Source of the DNA: Brenneria goodwinii
GTDB lineage: Bacteria; Pseudomonadota; Gammaproteobacteria; Enterobacterales; Enterobacteriaceae
Assembly (NCBI RefSeq): GCF_002291445.1
Contig: NZ_CP014137.1
Location: 4,154,001 to 4,218,000, forward strand
Direction: 5' to 3'
DNA length: 64,000 bases
The position numbers and the translations under genes are program-made. The notes beneath the pieces were generated by a model. It was not told the DNA's origin and did not search any database. It saw only the letters and a list, made by a program, of their open reading frames with translations. Below, one piece after another: positions 17,782 to 26,418 of the stretch; position 1 is the stretch's first letter, and each line of letters begins with the position of its first letter.

Positions 17782-17904
17782 ATGCTGGATTCATTAATTT
17801 CCATGGTGACACATGGCGCTGAAATAGGCAGTGCGGCAAGCCATACGCCGCAGACGGCTATCGCAGCAATACTGTGTGCCGCTCTGATTAACTTCTTTAG
17901 TTAA
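17782..17904 (+). CDS. yshB: small membrane-type protein YshB
   Basis: 40 codons, preceded by the strong Shine-Dalgarno GGAGGAG (17771-17777). The peptide begins MLDSLISMVTHGAEIGSAAS and ends with the hydrophobic stretch TAIAAILCAALINFFS. It matches the 36-residue E. coli YshB, especially in SHTPQTA(V/I)AA(V/I)LCAA, with four extra residues in the middle. The position between glnG and hemN is also that of E. coli yshB. E. coli YshB is an inner-membrane small protein; in Salmonella it has been tied to intracellular growth. No molecular function can be deduced here. Confidence 0.9.
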   Translation: MLDSLISMVTHGAEIGSAASHTPQTAIAAILCAALINFFS

Positions 17905-17949
17905 TGTTCAGGCCATGCTGTTGGCCTGAATCTTGACTAAAGACGTCTG

Positions 17950-17981
17950 AAACAGCCGCGTAAAGCGGCTGTTTGTTTTTA
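17950..17981 (+). terminator. terminator between yshB and hemN
   Basis: AAACAGCCGC (17950-17959) pairs with GCGGCTGTTT (17965-17974), followed by GTTTTTA. It faces the plus strand and so ends yshB, and it abuts the hemN stop codon on the other strand. A second hairpin, TTCAGGCCA with TGGCCTGAA, lies just upstream at about 17907-17930. Confidence 0.85.
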
Positions 17982-19352
17982 AATCACCTTAGAAAATTGC
18001 CGCGCCCGCATTTTGTCACGCAGATAGATATCGAAGCACATACAGATATTGCGAATCAGCAAACGTCCTTTCGGCGTCACCGCAATGCCGGCGTCCTTAA
18101 TCTCGACCAGGCCATCCTGCGCCAATGGGGCCAGCATTCGTAAATCTTCAGCAAAATACAAGCGGCAATCAATACCGTATAACGCTTCGATCGCCGCATA
18201 ATCCAGTTGGAAATTACAAATCAGGCTTTTGATCACGTCACGTCGAATACAGTCATCGTGCGTCAGGCGCAGCCCACGCCACAAGGCGTCGCCATGCATG
18301 CGAACCTTGTCATAGTAGGCTTTCAGCACCTTCTCATTCTGCATGTAATTATCACCGATCATACTAATCGCCGATACGCCCATACCCAACAGATCGCTAT
18401 CCCCCTGGGTCGTATATCCCTGGAAATTACGATGTAATTTCCCAGCCCGCTGAGCAATCGCCAGTTCATCATCCGGGCGGGCAAAGTGGTCCATCCCGAT
18501 AAACTGATAGCCAGCCTGGGTTAAGATGGCGATGGTTTCCCGCAGAATATCCAGCTTTTGCGCCGGGGTTGGTAAATCCGCTTCTTTTATTTTCCGCTGG
18601 GCGGAGAATAAACTGGGCAAATGCGCATAGTTAAAAACGCTAAGGCGGTGGGGGCTCAACTCGGCAACGCGCTGCAGGGTGAAAGCAAAACTCTCCGGCG
18701 TCTGTTTTGGCAAACCATAAATCAGATCAATATTGGTTGAGGTGAATCCCAGCGATTTAGCACGTTCAATCAATGCGAAGATAAATGACTCATCCTGCTC
18801 GCGATTTACCAGCGTTTGAACTTCTTTATTAAAATCCTGTACGCCCATGCTAAGGCGATTAAAGCCCTCAGCATGCAGATGATCGACAATATCCAGTTCA
18901 ATTTCCCGTGGATCGATCTCCAGCGATAGCTCAGCCCGATCGGAAAACGAAAATTGATCGCGTAACAGCGACATCAAACGACCCATCTGCGCTTTAGTCA
19001 GATAGGTGGGCGTGCCGCCGCCCCAGTGCATCTGCGTCACCGTACGTCCGGCAAATAACGGAGCGCGCTTACGAATCTCCAGCTCCAGCACGTTCAGATA
19101 CTCATCGGCCTTATGCTGCTGACGCGTGACCTGTTTATTGCAGCCGCAGAAGTAGCACAGCCGATGACAAAATGGGATATGGATATATAACGAAAGCGGC
19201 CGGTTCGGGTAACGTGTTATCGCCTGCTGAAAAGCCGATTCATCATAGCTTTCGCTGAACTCCAACGCGGTGGGATAAGAGGTATAGCGAGGCCCGGAAT
19301 AATTATATTTTTGGATCAGGGCCAGGTCCCAGTCGACGGACTGCTCAGACAT
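17979..19352 (-). CDS. hemN: oxygen-independent coproporphyrinogen III dehydrogenase
   Basis: 457 residues, the E. coli length, from the ATG at 19352 (MSEQSVDWDLAL) with GGAG 12 nt upstream. The frame stays open 46 codons upstream, but that stretch is a K/R-rich non-family sequence. HemN is a radical-SAM enzyme that decarboxylates coproporphyrinogen III to protoporphyrinogen IX without oxygen. The 4Fe-4S cluster cysteines are C62, C66 and C69, with C71 adjacent (CHRLCYFCGC). The SAM-binding GGGTPTYL and the motifs EIDPREIELD and FNYAHLP follow. Confidence 0.98.
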   Translation of the reverse strand: MSEQSVDWDLALIQKYNYSGPRYTSYPTALEFSESYDESAFQQAITRYPNRPLSLYIHIPFCHRLCYFCGCNKQVTRQQHKADEYLNVLELEIRKRAPLFAGRTVTQMHWGGGTPTYLTKAQMGRLMSLLRDQFSFSDRAELSLEIDPREIELDIVDHLHAEGFNRLSMGVQDFNKEVQTLVNREQDESFIFALIERAKSLGFTSTNIDLIYGLPKQTPESFAFTLQRVAELSPHRLSVFNYAHLPSLFSAQRKIKEADLPTPAQKLDILRETIAILTQAGYQFIGMDHFARPDDELAIAQRAGKLHRNFQGYTTQGDSDLLGMGVSAISMIGDNYMQNEKVLKAYYDKVRMHGDALWRGLRLTHDDCIRRDVIKSLICNFQLDYAAIEALYGIDCRLYFAEDLRMLAPLAQDGLVEIKDAGIAVTPKGRLLIRNICMCFDIYLRDKMRARQFSKVI

Positions 19353-19497
19353 ACTGCTCACTCCTTCCAGTCTTTTTTGTGCCGGGCGTCCTGCTCGCCC
19401 CTTTGCGGGCCGTTGCAGGCAACGTTTACCCTCGCTCCGGCGTTTTTTATTCGCCTCATTCATGAGACGCATCCATATGAGCCGCCACAAGCGGCGT

Positions 19498-19671
19498 TCA
19501 AAAACGCTTCCGGCGTTTTTTTCTGGCTGAACGCATCGTCGGCATCCGCCGCCTGCTAAAAACCGTACGATGCAGCAGAGCTTTTCGTTTCGACAGGAGC
19601 CATAGTTTGCCTAATAGGCAAACAAGGTAAAACGCAACCAATAATGCTAGCAGCAGGAACAGCAACTTCAT
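19498..19671 (-). CDS. 57-residue basic single-pass membrane protein, unnamed (possible gene remnant)
   Basis: A small ORF that starts 3 bp after the yihI stop on the same strand, which suggests translational coupling; no clear Shine-Dalgarno is visible. It begins MKLLFLLLALLVAFYLVCLL, a convincing membrane helix (residues 3-20), followed by a strongly basic tail ending ARKKRRKRF. I cannot assign a function. In relatives a longer single-helix protein (DUF2489 type) is, as I recall, encoded between yihI and hemN, so this may be its truncated remnant. The following 145 bp up to hemN continue K/R-rich in another frame and contain a repeat of the same G/C-rich segment. Confidence 0.45.
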   Translation of the reverse strand: MKLLFLLLALLVAFYLVCLLGKLWLLSKRKALLHRTVFSRRRMPTMRSARKKRRKRF

Positions 19672-19674
19672 TGA

Positions 19675-20205
19675 TTAAAAATCGTCTTTCGGGCTATTGC
19701 GCTTCAAAAGTTGCAGCATATCTTCCTGTTGCTCGTCATCGTCGTCATCGCCCAGCTCAATTCCAAGCTGTTCCATCAATATATCGATGCGATCTAATGT
19801 CTCGTCCAGCCAGGACCGTTCTTTGGCGCTTAGCGTTTCACCATTCTCCAGACGGTCCAGTAGTTCATCCAGGCGATCGTCGTTTTCCAACTGCGCCAAC
19901 TCTTCCTCTGGCGACAGGGCGATCGGTTTTGCTTCAGGCGCCGTAAATTTAGGCTTGGTTATCGCTTCCTCTTTAATCCCAAGCGGAACCGGTTTCTTAC
20001 TGCCGATACGAGGATCGGCGACCTTGCTCTGTCCGCCGGTTTTACTTGCCGATCCGGTTTCCTGAGCACGGCTTCCCGCCGTATGACCACGATGCTTTTT
20101 CAGCCGCTTGCGATCGCGCGCTTCCTGATTCAACTCCTCACGGCTCTTTCTTTTCATTTTCGGTTTGGTGGCGTTACCACCAGATCCCTTAACTGGTCGG
20201 TTCAT
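19675..20205 (-). CDS. yihI: Der GTPase activator YihI
   Basis: 176 residues from the ATG at 20205 (MNRPVKGSGG); the frame is open further upstream, but family proteins start here. YihI stimulates the GTPase of Der (EngA) and thereby modulates 50S ribosome assembly. The N-terminal half is very basic (KMKRKSREELNQEARDRKRL) and contains the conserved DPRIGSKKPVPLG. The C-terminal half is acidic and helical (EEELAQLENDDRLDELLDRL) and ends with a run of aspartates. It is divergent from engB and upstream of the small ORF and hemN. Confidence 0.95.
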   Translation of the reverse strand: MNRPVKGSGGNATKPKMKRKSREELNQEARDRKRLKKHRGHTAGSRAQETGSASKTGGQSKVADPRIGSKKPVPLGIKEEAITKPKFTAPEAKPIALSPEEELAQLENDDRLDELLDRLENGETLSAKERSWLDETLDRIDILMEQLGIELGDDDDDEQQEDMLQLLKRNSPKDDF

Positions 20206-20451
20206 AATGGTGCTCTCAGGTACACAGGTGAAGGTAATTGCGGCGGAATCTAGCAGAAAGCCCGGCAATAAAAAAGAGCACACATCGACCAATGATGCTT
20301 TTCGTCATTTCAGGGGCAATTCCACGCTATGCCTAATGGATTTTAGAATGAAGAGTATAGACATAATCCCGCGGTACAGATAAAACCGCCTTTATTGTCA
20401 GTTACAGGTATAATCCCCAACCAGACATAGATCCAGACAGAGATAATCATT

Positions 20452-21093
20452 GTGACCCAGCAATATAATTACCACATGACGCATTTTGTCATCAGCGCCC
20501 CGGATATTCGCCACCTGGCAACAGATAGCGGTATTGAAGTTGCCTTTGCTGGGCGCTCTAACGCCGGTAAATCCAGCGCATTAAATACGCTGACCAATCA
20601 AAAAAATCTGGCTCGCACCAGTAAAACGCCAGGAAGAACGCAGCTCATCAACATGTTTGAAGTCGAGGAAAGTGTTCGTCTGGTCGACCTGCCCGGTTAT
20701 GGTTATGCCGAAGTGCCAGAGGAAATGAAGCTCAAATGGCAGCGGGCATTGGGGGAATATCTCCAGAAACGGAATAGCCTGAAAGGGTTGGTCGTACTGA
20801 TGGATATTCGCCATCCGCTGAAAGATCTCGATCAGCAAATGCTTTCATGGGCGGTCGAGTCGCAAATCCCGGTCTTGGTTTTGCTGACCAAAGCAGACAA
20901 GCTGGCTTCCGGCGCACGCAAAGCGCAACTCAATACGGTGCGTGAAGCGGTATTGCCATTTATGGGTGATATTCAGGTAGAAGCGTTTTCTTCTCTGAAG
21001 AAACTGGGCGTCGATAAGCTACGCCAGAAGCTTGATAGCTGGTTCAGCACTCTGCCGCAGGCAGAAGAAGGAAATCCGCAGGAAAGCGAATAA
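20452..21093 (+). CDS. engB: ribosome biogenesis GTPase EngB (YihA/YsxC)
   Basis: 213 residues with a GTG start, chosen because MTQQYNYHMTHFVISAPDIR aligns with the E. coli N-terminus. It is an essential TrmE-Era-EngA class GTPase for 50S assembly. G1 is GRSNAGKSS (34-42), the G2 region is KTPGRTQLIN, G3 is DLPGYGYA and G4 is TKADK. It lies head-to-head with yihI (246 bp apart) and tail-to-tail with the spf RNA, as in E. coli. Confidence 0.97.
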   Translation: MTQQYNYHMTHFVISAPDIRHLATDSGIEVAFAGRSNAGKSSALNTLTNQKNLARTSKTPGRTQLINMFEVEESVRLVDLPGYGYAEVPEEMKLKWQRALGEYLQKRNSLKGLVVLMDIRHPLKDLDQQMLSWAVESQIPVLVLLTKADKLASGARKAQLNTVREAVLPFMGDIQVEAFSSLKKLGVDKLRQKLDSWFSTLPQAEEGNPQESE

Positions 21094-21270
21094 TCAGACC
21101 AGGTGGTGTGCAGGATGTTCGCACCACCCCTTTGATGTTTCAGACTGTTTTATCGGTAACCACTCAGCATGCTTAAAGATGCCTGACAACATCCAACAAA
21201 AAGCCGGGAACACTTTCCAACGCTGTACAAATGGCCCGAAACGTGGTCGGTAGGGTTAGATAGCCCACAA

Positions 21271-21377
21271 TAAAAAACGCCCCAGTCAAAACTGACCGGG
21301 GCGGCTAACATTCAGCCAAATCCGATTACGTGAAGTAAAAGGTCTGAAAGATAGAACATCTTACCTCTGTACCCTAC
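21271..21377 (-). ncRNA. spf: Spot 42 small RNA
   Basis: 107 nt on the minus strand beginning GTAGGGTACAGAGGTAAGAT, which is identical to the E. coli Spot 42 5' end. It continues with the conserved unstructured regions (CTTTTACTTCACGTAATCGG) and ends in a GC-rich hairpin, GCCCCGGTCAGTTTTGACTGGGGC, with a T6 tail. E. coli Spot 42 is 109 nt. It is an Hfq-dependent regulator of galK and other carbon-use mRNAs, and its gene is repressed by cAMP-CRP. It sits between polA and engB, as in E. coli. The stem at the 3' end also acts as terminator. Confidence 0.97.
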
Positions 21378-21513
21378 GTCTTTAACTCTACCCTATTTTT
21401 TAATGATAAAAAAGGGGTTTTTGTTGTTTACTTTCATAAAAAATGGCGACCTATTGTACAAAGTTAAACCTGGTCACACGATCCTGTTGTTTAATTACAG
21501 GAATTGGCGGCGT

Positions 21514-24309
21514 TTAATGCGCCTCATCCCAATTCCGTCCGGTTCCGATATCCACCCGCAGCGGCACATTAAGCTGCATACAGCCTTCCATTAACTCTCT
21601 GATTTTACTTTTAGATTCTTCCAGCAACGAATCATGAACCTCAAAAACCAGCTCATCGTGAACCTGCATAATCATCTTCACTAACGGCTTGTCTTTTTGT
21701 AACCAACCATCGATAGCGATCATCGCCTTCTTGATAATATCGGCGGCGGTTCCCTGCATGGGCGCATTAATCGCCGCGCGTTCAGCAGCTTTACGGGCAA
21801 TGGCGTTACGCGACTGAATATCCGGCAGATAGAGACGCCGGCCGTCCAGCGTCGAGACATAGCCTTGTTCCGCGGCATGCTGGCGGGTTCGCTCCATATA
21901 ATCGTGAACGCCAGGGTAGCGTTCAAAATACAGATTCATATACTTCTGTGATTCACTGCGCGGGATATTCAGCTGACGGGACAGCCCAAACGCGCTCATG
22001 CCATAAATCAAACCAAAGTTAATCGCCTTAGCGCTGCGACGCTGCTCAGGCGACACTTTATCGAGTTCAAGACCGAATACTTCCGCCGCGGTAGCCCGGT
22101 GGATATCTTTCCCTTCCGAGAAGGCGCGCAGCAGTCCGTTATCGCCGGAAAGATGCGCCATGATGCGTAACTCAATCTGTGAATAGTCCGCCGCAACGAT
22201 GCTATACCCTTTCGGCGCGATAAACGCCTGCCGGATACGGCGGCCTTCGTCATTACGCACCGGAATATTCTGCAAGTTGGGATCGCTGGAGGATAGGCGC
22301 CCGGTCGCCGTTACCGCCTGATGATACGAAGTATGCACACGCTTGGTAGACGGATTAATCATCAGCGGCAGCTTGTCGGTATAGGTCGACTTCAGTTTCG
22401 CCAGGCCGCGATATTCAAGAATCAGCTTCGGCAGCGGATAATCCAGCGCCAGCTCGGCCAACACTTCCTCATTGGTGGATGGCGCCCCTTTGGGCGTTTT
22501 TTTTAGCACCGGCAGTTTTTGCTTCTCGTACAGAATGCCCTGTAGCTGCTTGGTTGACGACAGGTTGAACTCTTCGCCAGCCAGTTCATAAGCCTGTGCT
22601 TCCAATTCTCCCAGGCGAAGGGTGATCTCTTTCGAGTGTTCCGCCAATATATTGGGATCGATAAGAACGCCGGTACGCTCCATACGGGATAGCACCGGTA
22701 CCAGCGGCATATCGATTGCCTGGAACACCTTACATAGTTCCGCATGCTGCTGTAATTTAGCCCACATTTTCTGATGCAGGTACAGCGTGACATCCGCATC
22801 TTCTGCCGCGTAGGGGCCGGCCTGCTCCAGGGCGATCTGATTGAAGGTCAGCTGATTTTTACCCTTGCCCGCGATCTCTTCGAACTTGATGGTTTTATGA
22901 CCAAGATAGCGATCCGCCAGACTATCCATATCGTGACGCCCGGCAACGCTGTCCAGAACATAAGACTCCAGCATGGTATCAAAGGCGATACCCCGTAATT
23001 CGATGTCATAGCGCTTCATCACGCCCTTATCGAACTTGAGATTCTGGCCGATCTTTAACAGCTTTTCATCTTCCAGCAGCGGTTTAAACAACGCCAGAAC
23101 CCGATCGCGATCCAACTGTTCCGGCGCATCCAGATAATCATGCGCCAACGGCAGATAGGCAGCTTCTCCCGGCGTCACAGCAAATGACATCCCGATAAGA
23201 TTGGCCGTAAGCGTGTCCAACCCATCGGTTTCGGTATCAAAAGCGAAAATCCCCGCTTTCTTTATCCGCTCAACCCATTGCTGCAACGTATTTTCATCCA
23301 GGATGGTGACGTAGCCTTCAGAAGACAGCGTGGCGCCGCTTTCTTCCTTATCCTTATCGGCGCTTTCTTTAGCCGCTACCGTCACTTTCTGTGTCGGCTG
23401 ATTATTCTTTTTGCCTTGTAACCAAGTACCGGACTCGACATCCGACAGCCAACGCCTGAATTCGTAGCGAGAAAATAAGTGGTGCAGCTCATCTACATCC
23501 GGTTCAGCAACGGCTAGCTGCTCACAGGTCAACTCCAGTTCAACGTCCGTTTTGATCGTGGCCAACTGGTAGGAAAGGTAGGCGACCTCTTTATGCTGCT
23601 CCAGTTTCGGCGCCATGGTCTTGGCTCCACGAAACGACAGATCGGCAATCTTATCCAGATTGGCATACAGCGTATCCAATCCCCCCAGCCCTTGCAGTAA
23701 AGCCTGGGCCGTCTTTTCGCCCACGCCGGGCACGCCGGGGATATTGTCGGATGAGTCGCCCATCAGAGCGAGAAAATCGATGATTAATTCAGGGGGAATG
23801 CCATATTTGTCGCAGACTTCCTGTGGGCCCAGGATGGTATTGTTCATGGTGTTAATCAGCGTAACGTTTGGCGTTACCAACTGAGCCATATCTTTATCTC
23901 CGGTGCTGATTAATACCGGAACACCCGACTTTTCCGCCTGCAGGGCAAGCGTACCGATAACATCGTCGGCTTCGACGCCAGAAACGGCCAATAGCGGCAA
24001 TCCCATCGCTTTAACCATGCGATGCAAGGGTTCAATTTGTTCGCGCAAATCATCCGGCATCGGGGGACGATGAGCTTTATAGCTCTCAAATAACTCATCG
24101 CGGAACGTTTTGCCTTTGGCATCAAAGACCACGGCGACATGAGTGGGGTGATATTGCACCAGCAAACTTCGCAACATATTTAATACGCCATACATTGCGC
24201 CTGTCGGTTCTCCGGCACTGTTTGTTAACGGGGGGAATGCGTGATATGCGCGGTACAAATAGGAAGAACCATCCACCAGAATTAAAGGGTTTTCTGCAAT
24301 CTGAGTCAT
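21514..24309 (-). CDS. polA: DNA polymerase I
   Basis: 931 residues (928 in E. coli). Residues about 1-325 form the 5'-3' flap exonuclease (GVEADDVIGTLA and GDSSDNIPGVPGVG). The 3'-5' proofreading domain carries the Exo I motif FAFDTETDGLDTL near 355. The polymerase domain has motif A DYSQIELRI, the O-helix RRSAKAINFGLIYG and motif C VHDELVFEV. It fills gaps after Okazaki primer removal and excision repair. It is transcribed towards spf; in E. coli yihG and yihF follow upstream, but they are absent here. Confidence 0.98.
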   Translation of the reverse strand: MTQIAENPLILVDGSSYLYRAYHAFPPLTNSAGEPTGAMYGVLNMLRSLLVQYHPTHVAVVFDAKGKTFRDELFESYKAHRPPMPDDLREQIEPLHRMVKAMGLPLLAVSGVEADDVIGTLALQAEKSGVPVLISTGDKDMAQLVTPNVTLINTMNNTILGPQEVCDKYGIPPELIIDFLALMGDSSDNIPGVPGVGEKTAQALLQGLGGLDTLYANLDKIADLSFRGAKTMAPKLEQHKEVAYLSYQLATIKTDVELELTCEQLAVAEPDVDELHHLFSRYEFRRWLSDVESGTWLQGKKNNQPTQKVTVAAKESADKDKEESGATLSSEGYVTILDENTLQQWVERIKKAGIFAFDTETDGLDTLTANLIGMSFAVTPGEAAYLPLAHDYLDAPEQLDRDRVLALFKPLLEDEKLLKIGQNLKFDKGVMKRYDIELRGIAFDTMLESYVLDSVAGRHDMDSLADRYLGHKTIKFEEIAGKGKNQLTFNQIALEQAGPYAAEDADVTLYLHQKMWAKLQQHAELCKVFQAIDMPLVPVLSRMERTGVLIDPNILAEHSKEITLRLGELEAQAYELAGEEFNLSSTKQLQGILYEKQKLPVLKKTPKGAPSTNEEVLAELALDYPLPKLILEYRGLAKLKSTYTDKLPLMINPSTKRVHTSYHQAVTATGRLSSSDPNLQNIPVRNDEGRRIRQAFIAPKGYSIVAADYSQIELRIMAHLSGDNGLLRAFSEGKDIHRATAAEVFGLELDKVSPEQRRSAKAINFGLIYGMSAFGLSRQLNIPRSESQKYMNLYFERYPGVHDYMERTRQHAAEQGYVSTLDGRRLYLPDIQSRNAIARKAAERAAINAPMQGTAADIIKKAMIAIDGWLQKDKPLVKMIMQVHDELVFEVHDSLLEESKSKIRELMEGCMQLNVPLRVDIGTGRNWDEAH

Positions 24310-24689
24310 AGCCTGTTGTGATCTTTGTCGTCTGCCATGTAGCTAAGCATGCCATAGCTGAGGGAAAGAGACGATCCTTAACGCACGATATTTGTCGTTT
24401 TTTGCGAGGATATCCGCAAGATCAACCTGTGGATAACTTTGTGAATAGAAATAACAAATTAATTATCCATGATGGCTGTAGATCAGGTTATTATTTTTAT
24501 ATCTATGATTTTCATGTAGTTACAATAACTGTATTATTTATGACATTTAACAAAAGGCAATTCATATTTGTGGATATAAATTATTTCCCGGATATTAATG
24601 CAAAGCAGGTTTCATCGTCTAAACAAGTGATTGCGATAGATGAATACAACCACGCCGATATAGCCAGCGTGGTTTCTATTGTAAATAGA
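24310..24689. other. AT-rich polA-dsbA intergenic region with a DnaA box
   Basis: 380 bp without a credible gene. It contains the perfect DnaA-box sequence TGTGGATAA (24428-24436, reverse of TTATCCACA), a near-match TGTGGATAT at about 24569, and several A/T runs. It should hold the polA promoter (left side) and the dsbA terminator (right side). In E. coli yihF and yihG lie between these genes. An open frame from 24318 to 24752 exists but runs antisense into dsbA and has no family resemblance. Confidence 0.6.
24648..24674 (-). terminator. possible terminator downstream of dsbA
   Basis: AACCACGC (24648-24655) pairs with GCGTGGTT (24667-24674) around an 11-nt loop, 16 bp beyond the dsbA stop. 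No run of T follows on the minus strand, so it may act only as an RNA-stabilising hairpin. Confidence 0.45.
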
Positions 24690-25313
24690 TTATTTTTTAT
24701 CAAGCAGGAACTTTACAACTTCAGCATACTGCTTTACATAAACATCCATTGAGCTGGTGTCAAGCCCATCACTCTTGATCATATATTTCCCGTTAACGAA
24801 CATAGCGGGAACACCGCGTAATTGTAAATCCGCCGCGGCTTTCTCCTGCTGAACCACTAATGACTTCACAACAAAGCTGTTTAATGCGCCGTCATATTCT
24901 TCCGCACTGACGCCGGCACTAATAAACACATTACGAATATCTTCCGGATTCTGTACGGTTTGCGTTTTCTGAACCGCATCAAACATCAATGGGCTAACTT
25001 TATCTTCTACGCCCAGCGCAATCGCCACGGCCCAGGCTTGGGTTAACTCTTTCCCTAAGGGACCAAGAAAATCAACGTGATAACGCGTGAATTTGGTTCC
25101 AGCAGGTAACGATTTTTCTACCGCTTCCGGAATATGGTAAACCTCGGAAAATTGGTAGCAGTGCGGACAGTAAAATGAGAAAAATTCGAGAACCAGAGGT
25201 TCCTGAGTAGCGGATTTATCTAATTCCACATATTGCTTACCATTAGAAAAATCAGCTGCCGATGCACTAAATGCCAGAACTACGCCAATCAGTGCAAACC
25301 ATAATTTTTTCAT
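24690..25313 (-). CDS. dsbA: periplasmic thiol:disulfide oxidoreductase DsbA
   Basis: 207 residues from the ATG at 25313 (MKKLWFALIG). A signal peptide ends at about residue 19 (ALIGVVLAFSASAA). The thioredoxin-fold active site is C49-P50-H51-C52 in FFSFYCPHCYQF, and the cis-proline loop is RGVPAMFVNGKY. DsbA introduces disulfide bonds into exported proteins and is reoxidised by DsbB. It follows srkA by 24 bp, forming the srkA-dsbA operon known from E. coli, where CpxR regulates it. Confidence 0.98.
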   Translation of the reverse strand: MKKLWFALIGVVLAFSASAADFSNGKQYVELDKSATQEPLVLEFFSFYCPHCYQFSEVYHIPEAVEKSLPAGTKFTRYHVDFLGPLGKELTQAWAVAIALGVEDKVSPLMFDAVQKTQTVQNPEDIRNVFISAGVSAEEYDGALNSFVVKSLVVQQEKAAADLQLRGVPAMFVNGKYMIKSDGLDTSSMDVYVKQYAEVVKFLLDKK

Positions 25314-25337
25314 AAAATGCTCTCTCTTCATTCAATT

Positions 25338-26324
25338 TCAGTACATTGGCATCAGCTGCAGAGGAGGTTCCTGCAGCAGCTTAACCTGTTCGGTAAATAT
25401 TGATGTCTGTTTAAGCCAGAAATCCGCATCCTTTATCCAAGGAAAATTTCGGGGAAAAGCAGGATCCTCCCAACGTCGTATAATCCAGGCTAAATAATGC
25501 ACCTGTCGCATAGCTCGCAAAGGCTCGATTAATGACAACTCTTTGTCCTGAAATTCAGCAAACTCGCTGTAAGCCTCCAACAGAATATCTAACTGGATCC
25601 GCTGTTCACGGCGTTCACCGTGCAACAACATCCACAAATCCTGTATGGCCGGACCATTACGGGCATCGTCCAAATCAACGAACAGAGGACCATCACGCCA
25701 TAAAATATTACCTGGGTGACAGTCCCCATGCAGACGAATAGATTGCCAATCAGTACGCCAGTAAACCTCAACGGTATCTATCAGCTTACTGGTTGCCTGT
25801 AAAAAAGCATTTCGATAAGTTTTCGGGATTAGCGGGCAACTCTCTAACAACCTATAGGGTTCATGCAGATATTCATTCAAACCTATCGTTGGTCTTTCCA
25901 AAAATGAAGATCTACGACCAACCTGATGGATTCTGCCTAAAAAACGCCCAACCCATTCCAATTGATCTTCATTATCCATCTCATATTGCCGCCCCCCGAC
26001 GCTTGGAAAAACAGCAAAATGAAACCCATCATAAAGATGGAGCGTATGGCCATTAAGCGCTAACGGCGCAACTATAGGCACTTCATCGTCTGCAAGCTCG
26101 CTCGCAAAAGCGTGTTCTTCCATAATCTGCGCGGTACTCCACCGTTCAGGACGGTAAAACTTAACGACAAAACGCTTTCGGTCCTCATCCGTGAACTGAT
26201 ACACCCGGTTTTCATAACTGTTTAGGGCTGTTAAACCAGAGTCCACACGTATTCCTGCGTCTAACAAGGCATCCATTATCAATTCAGGAAACAACGTCTG
26301 AAAATTAAAAACTGAACTGTTCAT
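25338..26324 (-). CDS. srkA: stress response kinase SrkA (YihE/RdoA)
   Basis: 328 residues from the ATG at 26324 (MNSSVFNFQTLFP). It is a Ser/Thr protein kinase of the aminoglycoside-phosphotransferase fold that protects against stress-induced death in E. coli and acts in the Cpx pathway. The catalytic loop IRLHGDCHPGNILWRDG and the metal-binding VDLDDARNGP are intact. The conserved ALNSYENRVYQF lies near the N-terminus. It is cotranscribed with dsbA downstream. No clear CpxR box (GTAAA-N5-GTAAA) was found in the 94 bp upstream. Confidence 0.96.
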   Translation of the reverse strand: MNSSVFNFQTLFPELIMDALLDAGIRVDSGLTALNSYENRVYQFTDEDRKRFVVKFYRPERWSTAQIMEEHAFASELADDEVPIVAPLALNGHTLHLYDGFHFAVFPSVGGRQYEMDNEDQLEWVGRFLGRIHQVGRRSSFLERPTIGLNEYLHEPYRLLESCPLIPKTYRNAFLQATSKLIDTVEVYWRTDWQSIRLHGDCHPGNILWRDGPLFVDLDDARNGPAIQDLWMLLHGERREQRIQLDILLEAYSEFAEFQDKELSLIEPLRAMRQVHYLAWIIRRWEDPAFPRNFPWIKDADFWLKQTSIFTEQVKLLQEPPLQLMPMY

Positions 26325-26418
26325 AACAACCACTACCAGTAACGTACGATGTAAGATAAGCGCGCACGGATATCGCCATCAAAAATCAGGTTATGTAAGT
26401 CGGGCTTTCCCAACAGTA

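Noticed and set aside
17603..17797. 64-codon frame before yshB
   Set aside because: A GGGGG lies upstream, but the composition is not protein-like and the frame overlaps the start and ribosome site of the well-supported yshB.
24318..24752. 144-codon plus-strand frame between polA and dsbA
   Set aside because: It runs antisense into dsbA, has no family resemblance or ribosome site, and lies in AT-rich promoter sequence.
26325..26418. CpxR box upstream of srkA-dsbA
   Set aside because: GTAAC and GTAAG are present in this region but 12 bp apart start to start, and not in the GTAAA-N5-GTAAA arrangement.
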